Shown piece after piece: positions 42,770 to 52,132 of a stretch of DNA of 64,000 bases (position 1 is its first letter; each line of letters opens with the position of its first letter). The stretch lies in the NCBI RefSeq assembly GCF_016811075.1, contig NZ_JAFBGL010000004.1, positions 186,001 to 250,000 on the forward strand, given 5' to 3'. The translations under genes and the position numbers were made by a program. This DNA is from Oceaniferula flava. GTDB taxonomy: Bacteria > Verrucomicrobiota > Verrucomicrobiia > Verrucomicrobiales > Akkermansiaceae. The notes beneath the pieces were generated by a model. The model saw only the letters and a program-made list of their open reading frames with translations. It was not told where the DNA came from and did not search any database.

Positions 42770-44125
42770 CTATTCCTGTTTAAGGAAAATGCGTTTCTCT
42801 TTGTAGGTAATCACCGCGTAAGTCTCACGCAGGAAATCGGCACCGAAGAGGCCGACGTAGTCGAGGCCCGAGTCAAAACGATCGAGATCTGTAGCGAGGA
42901 TTTTGCGTTTGCGGAATACCGCTTTCCCCAGAGAAACCGAGTCCACATCGGTGGCAGCTGCAGGTGCTTTGCCGCCGACACCCCAAACTTCCTTGGTCAT
43001 CGAGCCGACTTTGGCGCCGTGTTCCTTCGCCGCATCAATGTGCAGCAGGGAGTTGTCCGCTCCAGTGTCGATCATCCAGGTGACGTCGTTGTCGTTGAGT
43101 TTGCCATCGACAAATATATGGTTGCCGCGGCGCTCATATTCGAAGCTTAGGTATTGACGCAGCTCCAGCAGCTCGTTGATTGTTAGACTACGGCAATGAC
43201 GCAGGAAGGTGGCACGGGCCTCCGTCCAGCTGATGACGTAGGCGGCATCCTCAGGTGAGAGCAGGGAAATAGGGACCTGCACGTTTTTGCCATTTTGCTG
43301 AGCAATGGTCGCCACGGTGGATGTCTTGGAGGCGATCAATCCACGGTAGATTTTGCCGCGTTTGGTTTTGAAAATACGGAAGCTCAGTGCGTCTTCGGAG
43401 GTGTCACCCTCGGTCTCGTTAACGTCTGATCGATCCGGGCGGATGAACAATTTGCGCTCGCGGTAGGTGATCACCGCTTCGAGGTCGGAGAGGACTTCAG
43501 CGCCTAACAAACCATCGTCGCGCACCTTGGCTCCGGGGGCCATATCCTTAGCCATGTCGGTGGCCATGATCTGACGATCTTTGAAAACCGCCTCACCGAC
43601 CTTGAATTCATCCACCTGAGCGAGAGCTGCCGGGGCTTCGCCGGAGACGCCGTAAACTTTGTAATCGAATGGCCCGAGCGCCGCGCCGACGCGTTTGCAG
43701 GCGCCGGTGTGCAGCAGGCTGCTGCCGGCACCGGTATCGAGCACCATCTTGGCCGGCTTGCCATTGATTTCGAGCTGCACCATCATCGTGTTCCCCTCGA
43801 GCTTGATCGGAATAGCCTCGTAGCCACGCAGGGTGAGCAGCTCACCAACGGAGAGACTGCGGCACTCGCGCAGGAACACTGCCTTGGCCTTATTCCAGCT
43901 TTTGACGTAGGATCGATCGTCCTCGGACAAAGTGGTCAGCGGCACCGTAGCCCGTTTGCCATTTTCTAACAAAAACACCACCGCCGTCTCATTTTTATCG
44001 ACGATCACGGCACTGATCGAGTTGCCATTGGTGGCCGTGAACTTGCGATATTCGATCCCCTCTTTCGCGGTGGCGGTGAAGGGCAGGAACAAACAAGCAG
44101 CAGCGATGAGGGTTGTTAGTTTCAT
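42770..44125 (-). CDS. Exported double SHD1/retropepsin-like aspartic protease
   Basis: 451 residues with a signal peptide (about 20 residues). The chain is a tandem duplication. Each half has an SHD1 domain (about 26-80 and 249-302) and a retropepsin-like domain: first with MVLDTGAGSSLL (Asp130) and GLLGAEVL near 205, second with MIDTGADNSLL (Asp353) and GLFGADFL near 425. Retropepsins normally need two chains; here two catalytic aspartates in one chain could form an internal pseudodimer like pepsin. It is probably periplasmic. It lies 22 bases downstream of another SHD1 protein gene. The substrate is unknown. Confidence 0.85.
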   Translation of the reverse strand: MKLTTLIAAACLFLPFTATAKEGIEYRKFTATNGNSISAVIVDKNETAVVFLLENGKRATVPLTTLSEDDRSYVKSWNKAKAVFLRECRSLSVGELLTLRGYEAIPIKLEGNTMMVQLEINGKPAKMVLDTGAGSSLLHTGACKRVGAALGPFDYKVYGVSGEAPAALAQVDEFKVGEAVFKDRQIMATDMAKDMAPGAKVRDDGLLGAEVLSDLEAVITYRERKLFIRPDRSDVNETEGDTSEDALSFRIFKTKRGKIYRGLIASKTSTVATIAQQNGKNVQVPISLLSPEDAAYVISWTEARATFLRHCRSLTINELLELRQYLSFEYERRGNHIFVDGKLNDNDVTWMIDTGADNSLLHIDAAKEHGAKVGSMTKEVWGVGGKAPAAATDVDSVSLGKAVFRKRKILATDLDRFDSGLDYVGLFGADFLRETYAVITYKEKRIFLKQE

Positions 44126-44147
44126 GGGGAAAATGGGTGACTGGGTA

Positions 44148-45383
44148 TTAGCGGAAGTCGTTGCTCTTGATGTAGTCCGACCAATCCTTGGTGAACGCTT
44201 CCACGGAATCGAATCCGAAAATGCGGGCGATCTCCGAGGTGTCTGGAATCTGGTTCGAGGTGTGGATCTGGCGGGTCAGCTTCGCGTAGGAGGCAATCCG
44301 CTTCGGGGTGCTCTGCATATAGCTGGAGAAAGAATACATCAGCACGAGCTTCTCAGGATCGAGCTTGTGCACATCGAGATCGAGCATCTCCTGCAGCTTC
44401 GGCTCCACCTTGCCACGCTTCACCAGCGAGCGCAGGGTGCGGGCCCATGAGCGACCGTCTTTGAAGCCGCTTTTGGAGGCGATCTCACCTTCGCTGCCGC
44501 TGCTCAGCAGGTTCGTCTGAGTTTTTTTACAAAGCAGGATTTCCTTGTAGTAGGCGTGGCCGGTTTGCAGGGCAAAAAACCCTCTACCACTGACCTGCGA
44601 CATACCGCCGAGCTGGAAACTGTAGAGCGCCGAGCAGATCACGTGGGTCTGGAAAGGCACGAATTCATCGCGGAAAGCTTTGCTGTCGCGGGTGTGAAAA
44701 ACCGTGGCGCGCGGCATCAGATTGAGGTCTTTGGCTTCCCCTTCCGGCACGAACATATTGACGGACCCGACCTTGTCCCAGACGTTCTCAGTGTGCATGG
44801 CGGCGTCTTGCTGGCCGGCTTTTTTCAGGAAGTTCACCTGATACTCGCCGAGCGCTTCGTAGGTTTCCTGACCATCCGGCACGATGACGAGCATCTTTTC
44901 ATCCCCCCAGTTGGCGCGGAACTCCATGTGCTGGAAGGCCATGCCGTGCCAGCAGGCTTCGGCAGTTTCAGCCAGTCCCTTGACCCGGATTTTTCCGTTG
45001 GAGGCAAAGACAAAGTGCTCGGTCTCGTGCAGCTTGAACGAGAGGTCAGACTCGCCTGGGAAATTGAGGATCTGCTCCATCTCCTTGAGGAAATCGTTCG
45101 GCAGCTTGATTTCGTGTTCCGGCACGGTGATGTCGCCTTTGAAAATGAGCTCCTTGTCCGCTTGGGCGAACTCGACGAGATACTGTCGGTCGGCCAGCGA
45201 AAGGTCGGCCGCTTTCAGTTTGATCTCGGAAGGTTGTTTGGTGACCAGGTAAACTTCCTCCCCGTCCAGCTTCAGAAACTGAGCCTCAACGGTGGTGCCT
45301 TTAATGGATGTCCAAGTGCGAAATTCCGCAGCCTCAATCATGGCGGCAGCAGAGAAAAAGAGGGCGGTAATCAGTGATTTCAT
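44148..45383 (-). CDS. Exported SHD1 protein with a degenerate peptidase-like domain
   Basis: 411 residues with a signal peptide (about 18 residues). SHD1 domain about 19-72 (FRTWTSIKGTTVEAQFLKLDGEEVYLV). The rest resembles DUF1570/peptidase-MA-like domains, but where HExxH is expected the chain reads HVICSALYSFQLGG, so zinc catalysis is unlikely. FFALQTGHAYYKEI matches the usual segment after the zinc site. It is probably a binding protein or pseudo-peptidase. The ATG at 45383 gives the signal peptide; the longer frame upstream is cysteine-rich and unlikely. It shares an operon and the SHD1 domain with the double retropepsin. Confidence 0.75.
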   Translation of the reverse strand: MKSLITALFFSAAAMIEAAEFRTWTSIKGTTVEAQFLKLDGEEVYLVTKQPSEIKLKAADLSLADRQYLVEFAQADKELIFKGDITVPEHEIKLPNDFLKEMEQILNFPGESDLSFKLHETEHFVFASNGKIRVKGLAETAEACWHGMAFQHMEFRANWGDEKMLVIVPDGQETYEALGEYQVNFLKKAGQQDAAMHTENVWDKVGSVNMFVPEGEAKDLNLMPRATVFHTRDSKAFRDEFVPFQTHVICSALYSFQLGGMSQVSGRGFFALQTGHAYYKEILLCKKTQTNLLSSGSEGEIASKSGFKDGRSWARTLRSLVKRGKVEPKLQEMLDLDVHKLDPEKLVLMYSFSSYMQSTPKRIASYAKLTRQIHTSNQIPDTSEIARIFGFDSVEAFTKDWSDYIKSNDFR

Positions 45384-45489
45384 CGGATAGTGTGTAAGAT
45401 GTTGATAGAGCTCATTGCACGGGGAAAACGTGCACTGCTGCACATATACCCCGCCACGACACTCAAACGAGATCAAAAGTGATTGCGGT

Positions 45490-45525
45490 AAAAAAAAATC
45501 GCGCAGCCCCGGTGAGCCGCGCGAT
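45490..45525 (-). terminator. Intrinsic terminator of the aldo/keto reductase gene
   Basis: An 11-bp stem on the minus strand (ATCGCGCGGCT / GGCTGCGCGAT, two wobble pairs) followed by T9. It lies 19 bases after the stop. Confidence 0.9.
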
Positions 45526-45543
45526 CTGTTTCCATAAGGTTCG

Positions 45544-46563
45544 TTAGTGCATCGGGTAGAGAATTTCCTTCGTCACCGCATCGATGGCCGCCATCACCTC
45601 GTCGTCCAAGGTGAGGTCCGCGGCGGCAAAAATGGCATCCAGCTGTTCTTCACAGGATGCACCCACGATGGTGGATGCGACAAAGTCATGTTGCTTGCTC
45701 CAGGCCGTGGCGAGGGTGACCACATCCATATCGGCCTCCTTGGCGATCTCGATCATCCGGGCTGTGGTTTCCAAGCTTTTGTCGTTCACAAAGCGTGAGG
45801 CCATCGCTTTTTGGCGTGGCTGGCCGTTCTTGAGGTAGTCGCTGAAGCGAGCCCCTTCCGGCAGTTTGCCATCGTTGTATTTTCCAGACAGCACACCGCC
45901 GGCGAGGGGGCTGTAGGGGAGCAGGCTGACATTTTCGTGTCGGCACACTTCAGCCAGTTCGTCTTCGAAACGGCGGTTGTTGATGGAGAAGTTGTTCTGG
46001 ATGGTGTCGTAGCGTGTCAGCCCGTGCGTGTCGCTGGTCCACAGCGATTTCATCAGGCCGTAGCTGGTTTCGTTGCTGACACCGATCGCTCTAACGAGCC
46101 CTTCTTCCACCAGCTCGTCGAGCGCGGCCAGGGTGTCCTCGCAGCGCATGCCGTGGTCCGGCCAGTGGACCTGGTAGAGGTCGATGTAGTCGGTTTGCAG
46201 TCGGCGCAGACTGCCTTCCACCGCCTTGCGGATGTGGTGACGGTCGAGCGCTGCCTTACCTCCTCGGACTGGTGGGTTGAACCAGCCGTGGGCGGCACCG
46301 GCGACCTTGGTGGCGATGATCAGGCTGTCGCGATCTTTCCCCTTCATCCACTCCCCCACCCAAGTTTCGGTGAGGCCGGCTAATTCCTTGGACGGCGGCA
46401 CCGGGTAAATTTCAGCCGCGTCGAAGAAATCAATCCCCGCATCCACGGATCTGTCCATAATACGATTGCTCAATGCCTGATCGCACTGCTGCCCGAAGGT
46501 CATCGTTCCCATGCAGATTTCGCTAACAACGATGCCGCTTTGTCCCAGTCGGTTTTGCTTCAT
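45544..46563 (-). CDS. Aldo/keto reductase
   Basis: 339 residues. The catalytic tetrad is visible: Asp and Tyr in [12 protein letters not shown], Lys in IIATKVAG and His in YQVHWPDHG. The C-terminal [15 protein letters not shown] and [11 protein letters not shown] match the Tas/YajO-like subgroup. NADPH-dependent and cytoplasmic. The ATG at 46563 is chosen because it gives the family N terminus ([20 protein letters not shown]). It is divergent from the TerC gene with a 66-base gap. The substrate is unknown. Confidence 0.9.
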   Translation of the reverse strand: MKQNRLGQSGIVVSEICMGTMTFGQQCDQALSNRIMDRSVDAGIDFFDAAEIYPVPPSKELAGLTETWVGEWMKGKDRDSLIIATKVAGAAHGWFNPPVRGGKAALDRHHIRKAVEGSLRRLQTDYIDLYQVHWPDHGMRCEDTLAALDELVEEGLVRAIGVSNETSYGLMKSLWTSDTHGLTRYDTIQNNFSINNRRFEDELAEVCRHENVSLLPYSPLAGGVLSGKYNDGKLPEGARFSDYLKNGQPRQKAMASRFVNDKSLETTARMIEIAKEADMDVVTLATAWSKQHDFVASTIVGASCEEQLDAIFAAADLTLDDEVMAAIDAVTKEILYPMH

Positions 46564-46629
46564 GGCCCTATCATGCGCCATGATCTCGGCTTGGCAAGCA
46601 CCCACAGGCCTGCTATTCCCTAGCGCGCT

Positions 46630-47409
46630 ATGGAATACGCCATCGACCTCCTCATGCTCATCGCCTTGCAAGCCGTGCTCGGCTTCGACAACTTGCTCTA
46701 CATCTCTCTGGAGTCCAAACGGGCGCCCTTGGAAAAACAAAAAGCCGTCCGCACCTGGGGCATCGGCATTGCTGTGGTGCTGCGAATTGTCCTACTCTTC
46801 GTCCTGCTGAAGATGATGAATGCCTTCAAGGAGCCATGGACTCATCTGGACAATGCCTTTGTCAAAGCAGACATCAGCTTCGCCGCCATGATCACTCTGT
46901 TTGGTGGTGCCTTTATCATCTACACCGCCATCAAGGAGGTCATGCACATGATGAGTCTCGAAGAACATCACGAAGCGAAAAAAGACCGCGCCACCACCAG
47001 TGCGGCGAAGGTCATCGCGATGATCGTGATGATGAACTTGGTATTTTCCTTCGACTCCATCCTCAGCGCCATTGCCATCACCACTGTCGGTTGGGTGGTT
47101 TCCATCGCCATCGTCGTCAGTGGTGTTCTGATGATTGTGCTCGCCGACAAGGTCTCCGAATTTCTCCAGAAAAACCGCCTCTACGAAGTGCTCGGTCTGT
47201 TCATCCTGCTGATCGTGGGCGTGATGCTGGTTTCCGAAGGCGGCCACAAGGCGAACCTCAGCTTCTTCGGACATCCGGTGCATGCGATGAACAAAACCAC
47301 CTTCTACTTCGTCATCGCCGTGCTAGTGCTGATGGACGTGGTGCAAGGCCGCTACCAGAAAAAGCTCATGGCCGAAAAGAAAAAGAAACACGGCTCGCTT
47401 GTTGCCTAA
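46630..47409 (+). CDS. TerC family membrane protein
   Basis: 259 residues with about seven hydrophobic helices. The two TerC motifs are present: [13 protein letters not shown] near the N terminus and [13 protein letters not shown] near residue 145, whose acidic residues are thought to handle metal ions. The cytoplasmic tail is Lys-rich. Family members are linked to tellurite resistance, and some have been reported to export Mn(II) or help metal loading of exported proteins. It starts the rightward run into the pigment-like cluster, so a link to envelope enzymes is possible. Confidence 0.88.
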   Translation: MEYAIDLLMLIALQAVLGFDNLLYISLESKRAPLEKQKAVRTWGIGIAVVLRIVLLFVLLKMMNAFKEPWTHLDNAFVKADISFAAMITLFGGAFIIYTAIKEVMHMMSLEEHHEAKKDRATTSAAKVIAMIVMMNLVFSFDSILSAIAITTVGWVVSIAIVVSGVLMIVLADKVSEFLQKNRLYEVLGLFILLIVGVMLVSEGGHKANLSFFGHPVHAMNKTTFYFVIAVLVLMDVVQGRYQKKLMAEKKKKHGSLVA

Positions 47410-47449
47410 GCCCCCCTCATCGAACACTGCCAACCCCACCGTGCATCCC

Positions 47450-48058
47450 ATGAAACGCCTCACCGCCATCGCACTGACCGCCCTCTCTGTCATCGCACCC
47501 GCCTCTGCCGGGGAGCTCAGCTACACCCCTGCTGAAAAGCAGGAACCGTCATGGAAACGCCGCGTTATGGATGTGGAAACCGGCTTGATCTGGAACGTCG
47601 GGAATAACACCCCCATTTCCTACCGCATCGTCCCGACCCAAATCTCATGGCGTCTGCCGTATTCGATGAAAAAGGACTTCGCGAATGGCTCCAAGCTCAT
47701 CGCCAGACACCAGTTCTCACTGATCGGCGATTACATCCAGCACGGACCTGAGGACTATTACTTCGGCATCTCCGCGGCACCATCGATCGAGTGGTGGTCG
47801 CCCAACGATAAGTGGTCGGCCTACTTCGCCATCGGCGGCGGCGTTGGCCTGACCAACAGCACTGATGTGGTCGGTGGCCAGGGGCAGGATTTCACCCTGA
47901 ACTGGTTTGCAAAATCCGGCTTGCGCTATCAGGTCAGCCAAGATTTCGGCATCTACGGCGGTGCCTTTTTCCAGCACCTATCCAATGGTGGCCAAACCGA
48001 CCCCAACCCAGGCGTCGATGCCTTGGGCTTCACCATGGGGGTCAGCTTCTCCTTCTAA
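47450..48058 (+). CDS. Outer-membrane acyloxyacyl hydrolase (PagL-like)
   Basis: 202 residues with a signal peptide (about 20 residues). The mature chain is an 8-strand beta-barrel by pattern. FFQHLSNGGQTDPNPG near the C terminus matches the PagL active-site segment (His-x-Ser-Asn), and the chain ends in the aromatic FSF. PagL removes the 3-O-acyl chain of lipid A. The ATG at 47450 gives the signal peptide and follows TerC by 40 bases. Two lipid-A-type acyltransferase genes lie further along the cluster, so lipid remodelling is a shared theme. Confidence 0.82.
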   Translation: MKRLTAIALTALSVIAPASAGELSYTPAEKQEPSWKRRVMDVETGLIWNVGNNTPISYRIVPTQISWRLPYSMKKDFANGSKLIARHQFSLIGDYIQHGPEDYYFGISAAPSIEWWSPNDKWSAYFAIGGGVGLTNSTDVVGGQGQDFTLNWFAKSGLRYQVSQDFGIYGGAFFQHLSNGGQTDPNPGVDALGFTMGVSFSF

Positions 48059-48080
48059 CCAACACCGATCCATCACGCCG

Positions 48081-49496
48081 GTGAACATCGTCGAGGAGAT
48101 CAAAAAACGCCAGCACGGCAGCCTCATCGCCATCCGCGACGGCGATCGTCAGATCAGCTACGAGGCGCTTTTTGCCAGTGTCGCGGAGGTCAGCGAACAA
48201 CTCCGGGCGCAGCCGGCATGGCCGAATCAGCTGCTACCACGCATCGGGGTGAAGTTTCCCAACGGCCTGGGCTACATTGTGGTTGCCTTGGCAGTGTTAG
48301 AGACCGGTTCCTGCTTCGTCCCCATCCCCGATGAATTGACGGAGGCCGAGCAGCAGCAACTGATCACCGCCACCGCCTTGCACGCTGTGATCTCAGAGGA
48401 TCACTCGGGGCAGATCGACTTAGCCTTCGATTTGGGTCAGGCACGTCTGGCAGCGTGCCCCGCCAGCCAGCCAACATTTCCGGAGCATGCATTCAACGCG
48501 ATCGGCCCCGCATTCATCCGCTTCAGCTCCGGCACCACCGCGGCCTCCAAGGGCGTGGTGCTCTCACACAGGTCGTTGTTAGAACGGATCGCGGCGGCGA
48601 ATGAGGGACTGAAGATTCAAGCCGGCGAAACCGTGCTTTGGACCCTGCCGATGGCGCATCACTTCGCGGTGTCCATTGTGCTCTATCTGTATTACGGAGC
48701 GACCACGGTGTTAGAAACCTCGCACCAGCCTGAACAAATCTATCAAGCGGCCAAGGAGTCCGGCTCGCAGCTGCTCTACGGCAGTCCATTTCACTTCGCG
48801 CAACTGGCACAGTGCCGCTGCGCCGAGCCACTGCCCCAGCTCCGACTCGCCATGTCCACCGCCTCCGCCCTCAGCGAGGGAGTGGCCCAGGCCTTCGAGC
48901 AGCGCTTCCAGCTCCCGCTCACCCAGGCGCTCGGCATCATCGAGGTCGGCCTGCCGGTGATGAACCTGCGCCATGCCAGCGATCGCCCAACCGCACTGGG
49001 TCAAGTGCTTCCCGCCTACCGTTGGCGCAGCCACGCCCATGGAAACGACCCCAACATCGGCGAGCTCCAGCTCCAAGGCCCGGGGATGTTCGATGCCTAC
49101 CTCAGCCCCTGGCAAACCCGCCAGGAACTCTGCCCGGACGGTTGGTTCTCGACCGGCGATTTGGTCGAGTTGTTAGAACCCGATACACTCATCATGCGCG
49201 GTCGCAGCAAGAGCGTGATCAACATCGGCGGCATGAAAGTTTTTCCCGAAGAAATCGAGGCCGTGCTGAACGAGCACAGCGGCATCGCGCGCAGCCGCGT
49301 CTTCGCCGGTGAGCACCCGGCGCTTGGCGCTTTCCCTTGCGCCGAATGGATCGCCGCAGCCGACCATGACGCCCCCACCGCGGCCGAGTTACGCGCTCAC
49401 TGTGCCGCCCGCCTGGCCGCCTACAAATTGCCAGTGCAGTTCAAGCAAGTCACCACCATTGACCTCACCGCCAGCGGCAAGGTGAAGCGTCACTGA
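48081..49496 (+). CDS. AMP-dependent synthetase/ligase (aryl or acyl activation)
   Basis: 471 residues, ANL superfamily. The P-loop-like AMP motif is IRFSSGTTAASKGVVLSHRSL, followed by GWFSTGDLVELL and RGRSKSVINIGGMKVFPEEIE with the hinge and C-terminal domain. The chain ends with SGKVKRH, whose lysine matches the catalytic Lys. A shorter N-terminal domain than acyl-CoA synthetases fits the ligases of aryl-polyene clusters. The start is taken as GTG 48081; the open frame extends upstream into the PagL-like gene without an initiation site of merit. It lies 16 bases before the flavoprotein gene. Confidence 0.85.
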   Translation: MNIVEEIKKRQHGSLIAIRDGDRQISYEALFASVAEVSEQLRAQPAWPNQLLPRIGVKFPNGLGYIVVALAVLETGSCFVPIPDELTEAEQQQLITATALHAVISEDHSGQIDLAFDLGQARLAACPASQPTFPEHAFNAIGPAFIRFSSGTTAASKGVVLSHRSLLERIAAANEGLKIQAGETVLWTLPMAHHFAVSIVLYLYYGATTVLETSHQPEQIYQAAKESGSQLLYGSPFHFAQLAQCRCAEPLPQLRLAMSTASALSEGVAQAFEQRFQLPLTQALGIIEVGLPVMNLRHASDRPTALGQVLPAYRWRSHAHGNDPNIGELQLQGPGMFDAYLSPWQTRQELCPDGWFSTGDLVELLEPDTLIMRGRSKSVINIGGMKVFPEEIEAVLNEHSGIARSRVFAGEHPALGAFPCAEWIAAADHDAPTAAELRAHCAARLAAYKLPVQFKQVTTIDLTASGKVKRH

Positions 49497-49512
49497 TCCG
49501 CCCTCTCGCCCC

Positions 49513-50805
49513 ATGCCAGATCTGCATTCAGAGAACCCCGCCATTGCCATCCTCGGAGCCGGACCTGCCGGCTGCACCTTGGCCTGCTTCCTCGCCCTGC
49601 GCGGCATTCCCTGCGTGGTGTTTGACGACGACAAACGGCCGGACTTGTTAGTCGGCGAGTCACTGGTGCCCGCCGTGGTGCAGACACTGAAAAAACTCGG
49701 CATTGAAGAGCGCGTGGCTGATTGCTCGGTGAAAAAACCGGGCGCCTCATTCTTCCACCCCAGCGACACGCGGGTGCACTTGAAGTTCACCAAACACGGA
49801 AAAAAGGAACCCGGCTACGCCTACAATGTGCCCAGGCCGGAGTTCGATAACATCCTGCGCGAGCGCGCCATCGAACTCGGCGTGCCGTTCATCCACCACC
49901 GGGCAAAGGTGCAGTGCAGCGAGCATCCGCAGCGCGATGTTGAGCTCACCGATGAGTCGTTACGCGCCGCCGGGCTAAACGATCACCCCAGGTGGTTGAT
50001 CGACGCCACCGGACGCAATCGCTTGCTGGCCCGCACCTTGGATCTACCCGCCGACACCGGCAGCCGCAAAGACGTCGCCTATTTCGCCCACTTCGATGGT
50101 TTTCTCCACGACGAAGTCATCCCCGGCCAAATCATCATCTCCATTCTCGACCACGGCTGGGCCTGGCGCATTCCTCTGCGGGGGAAATTATCGGTCGGCG
50201 TGGTGATGGATAAAAAGGCGGCCAAGAAGCTCGGCGACACGCCCGAACAACGACTCGAAACCGCCATCCATCAGGACCCGCTGATGAAAGACAAGGCGAT
50301 GCATGCCAAGCGCATCACCGAGGTGAAAACCTACACCAACTACCAGCTCATCAGCCAGCAGGGTTACGGCAAGGGTTACATCCTGTTAGGCGATGCCTTT
50401 GGCTTTGTCGACCCGATGCTCTCGCCCGGCCTGTTCATGTCTCTGGAAGCCGCTCGACTGTTAGACAAACACCTCTTTGCCAAAGGCATCGCACCACGCG
50501 ACAGCGACCAAGCGCTGGATCGATACATTAACGAGCTGCGCCACTGGCACCAGAGTTGGCAAAAACTCATCGATCAGTTCTACGACGGTCGCATCCTGCG
50601 CATGTATGAAGCCGGCAGCAGCTTCGCCGAAGGCAAACGCTACTTCAGCCCGGGAAAAATCATGGAACGCCACGTCCGCCGCGTCATCTCCAGCATGGCA
50701 TCAGGCAACGGCACCTGTTCCAGCTACAATCAAAAGCTCCTGGAGATGTGCGACAAACACATGATCTGGGACGTGCACGATGCGGATTTCTACGCGGTGA
50801 AATAA
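49513..50805 (+). CDS. Halogenase-like FAD-dependent oxidoreductase
   Basis: 430 residues. The FAD site is AIAILGAGPAGCTLACFLALRG. The second motif is YILLGDAFGFVDPMLSPGLFMSLEAARLL. The fold is that of flavin-dependent halogenases and geranylgeranyl reductases. The halogenase WxWxIP motif is modified to HGWAWRIPLRG (one tryptophan shifted), so halogenation is possible but not assured. The conserved position beside AMP ligase in flexirubin/aryl-polyene loci suggests modification of the aryl head group. It is convergent with the LolA-like gene with an 8-base gap. Confidence 0.85.
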   Translation: MPDLHSENPAIAILGAGPAGCTLACFLALRGIPCVVFDDDKRPDLLVGESLVPAVVQTLKKLGIEERVADCSVKKPGASFFHPSDTRVHLKFTKHGKKEPGYAYNVPRPEFDNILRERAIELGVPFIHHRAKVQCSEHPQRDVELTDESLRAAGLNDHPRWLIDATGRNRLLARTLDLPADTGSRKDVAYFAHFDGFLHDEVIPGQIIISILDHGWAWRIPLRGKLSVGVVMDKKAAKKLGDTPEQRLETAIHQDPLMKDKAMHAKRITEVKTYTNYQLISQQGYGKGYILLGDAFGFVDPMLSPGLFMSLEAARLLDKHLFAKGIAPRDSDQALDRYINELRHWHQSWQKLIDQFYDGRILRMYEAGSSFAEGKRYFSPGKIMERHVRRVISSMASGNGTCSSYNQKLLEMCDKHMIWDVHDADFYAVK

Positions 50806-50813
50806 ACCACCAC

Positions 50814-51458
50814 CTACTTCCACTGGTAGCGGTTCTTATCGACCACAAAAATGTCCTTCGGCAGAGCAGCGTTGAGTTCGGGTCGGGCAAATTCGGTGAT
50901 GATCACGGAGCCATCTTTTTGGGTCCACTCGATACGCTCAATGTAGTCGGTCTTCAGGCTCACCTGCAGCACCATCTGCACGATCACGCGCTTTAGTTTT
51001 CCGGACTTCGGCGACAGGGCGGCGGCATACTGGCTGCCCGTGCGGGTGACACCGGTGACTTCAAAGTTTTCCAACAAACTCTCGAAGCTTGCGGCCTCGC
51101 CAATGCCTAACATCAGGAGCAGAGGTTTCACTTTCCGATCGTTCGGATCATGGGCTTCGGCGGTCTTTTTCTTTTCGTTGAGCAAATACACCTGCTGCCC
51201 ATCGAACACGGCACTCTGCACCTTCGGGTCGCCCAGCTGCCAGCGAAAGGCCTTGCCTGGCATCAGCCAGAGGTAGCCGGTGTTCTTCACCGGCTGGGTC
51301 ATCGACGGCAGCTTCTTTGTCTGCCGCATTTTCACCTTCACAGATGTGTAGGTCTTCTGCTTAGCGTAGGATTGTTTCAGTGGCTCAAGATCAAATGCCG
51401 CCGTGGCGATCCCTAGCTGACAGACGGCCAGAACGAAAACAATGAAGGTGCGAAACAT
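50814..51458 (-). CDS. LolA-like outer-membrane lipoprotein carrier
   Basis: 214 residues with a signal peptide (about 20 residues, ending ATA). Segments such as PVKNTGYLWLMPGKAFRWQLGDP and SAVFDGQQVYLLNEKKK fit the half-barrel of LolA. It is not the housekeeping LolA by context: in aryl-polyene clusters a LolA-like carrier shuttles the lipid-linked product through the periplasm with an MMPL exporter, and an MMPL gene is nearby. It is the last gene of a leftward set with AlkB and rhomboid. Confidence 0.8.
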   Translation of the reverse strand: MFRTFIVFVLAVCQLGIATAAFDLEPLKQSYAKQKTYTSVKVKMRQTKKLPSMTQPVKNTGYLWLMPGKAFRWQLGDPKVQSAVFDGQQVYLLNEKKKTAEAHDPNDRKVKPLLLMLGIGEAASFESLLENFEVTGVTRTGSQYAAALSPKSGKLKRVIVQMVLQVSLKTDYIERIEWTQKDGSVIITEFARPELNAALPKDIFVVDKNRYQWK

Positions 51459-51515
51459 GACCGCACCCTAGCCCATCATCACCGACAATCAACTCCAGAA
51501 GGCAGGGCGAATGGA

Positions 51516-52124
51516 TCACCTACCCTGCTTCATTGTGCGAAATGTCAGGTTCACCCTCGGCGCGGTCACCTTCTTGGTTTTGGGCACGCAGTGCAGCCAA
51601 TGGCTCTGGGTCGCCCCCTTCATCTCCAACAGACTGCCGTGCTCGAGCTCCACGCTGACCGTTTCCCCAGTCACCCGGTGCTTGAGGGAAAACTTCCGCT
51701 CGGCGCCGAAGCTGACCGACGCGATGGTGGTGTTTTTTCCCAGGGATGACTCATCGTCACTGTGCCAGGCCATGCCTTCGCCGCCGTCGTGGTAGAGGTT
51801 CAGCAGGCAGGAATTGAAGCGGGTGCCGCTGAGCGCTTCGACCTTGGCCTTGATCGCTGCCAGCTCGGGCGTCCACGGCAGGGCCTGTTTGGTAGTGCCG
51901 GAGTAAGTGTAGGAAAAGTTCGAGTCGCCATACCACGCCACCTTGCGCGCGGTGGTGATGTGTTTGCCATACATCCTGACCTCGTCGTGTTTCCACGGAA
52001 TGTCCTCGAGCAGATTGTGCAAATACCGATCCGCCAGCTGCGGAGGGAAGATCGGGCCGTGATAGTGCACGATGCCATCGGCTGGCAGCAGGTTCTCATC
52101 CGGGTCGGCTGGAAAGAGGTTCAT
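51516..52124 (-). CDS. alkB: AlkB-like 2-oxoglutarate/Fe(II) dioxygenase (alkylation repair)
   Basis: 202 residues. Fe(II) ligands are His and Asp in MAWHSDDESSLG and His in QSHWLHCVPKT; RVNLTFR has the 2-oxoglutarate arginine. YGDSNFSYTYSGTTK is the nucleotide-recognition segment of AlkB2/3-like proteins. It should oxidatively demethylate DNA or RNA in the cytoplasm. The ATG at 52124 matches the family start; the longer frame upstream overlaps the rhomboid gene. It is not obviously related to the pigment-like genes around it. Confidence 0.9.
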   Translation of the reverse strand: MNLFPADPDENLLPADGIVHYHGPIFPPQLADRYLHNLLEDIPWKHDEVRMYGKHITTARKVAWYGDSNFSYTYSGTTKQALPWTPELAAIKAKVEALSGTRFNSCLLNLYHDGGEGMAWHSDDESSLGKNTTIASVSFGAERKFSLKHRVTGETVSVELEHGSLLEMKGATQSHWLHCVPKTKKVTAPRVNLTFRTMKQGR

Positions 52125-52132
52125 GACGACGG

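Noticed and set aside
47907-48080. Upstream extension of the first AMP ligase frame
   Set aside because: It overlaps the PagL-like gene in another frame and has no ligase-like sequence.
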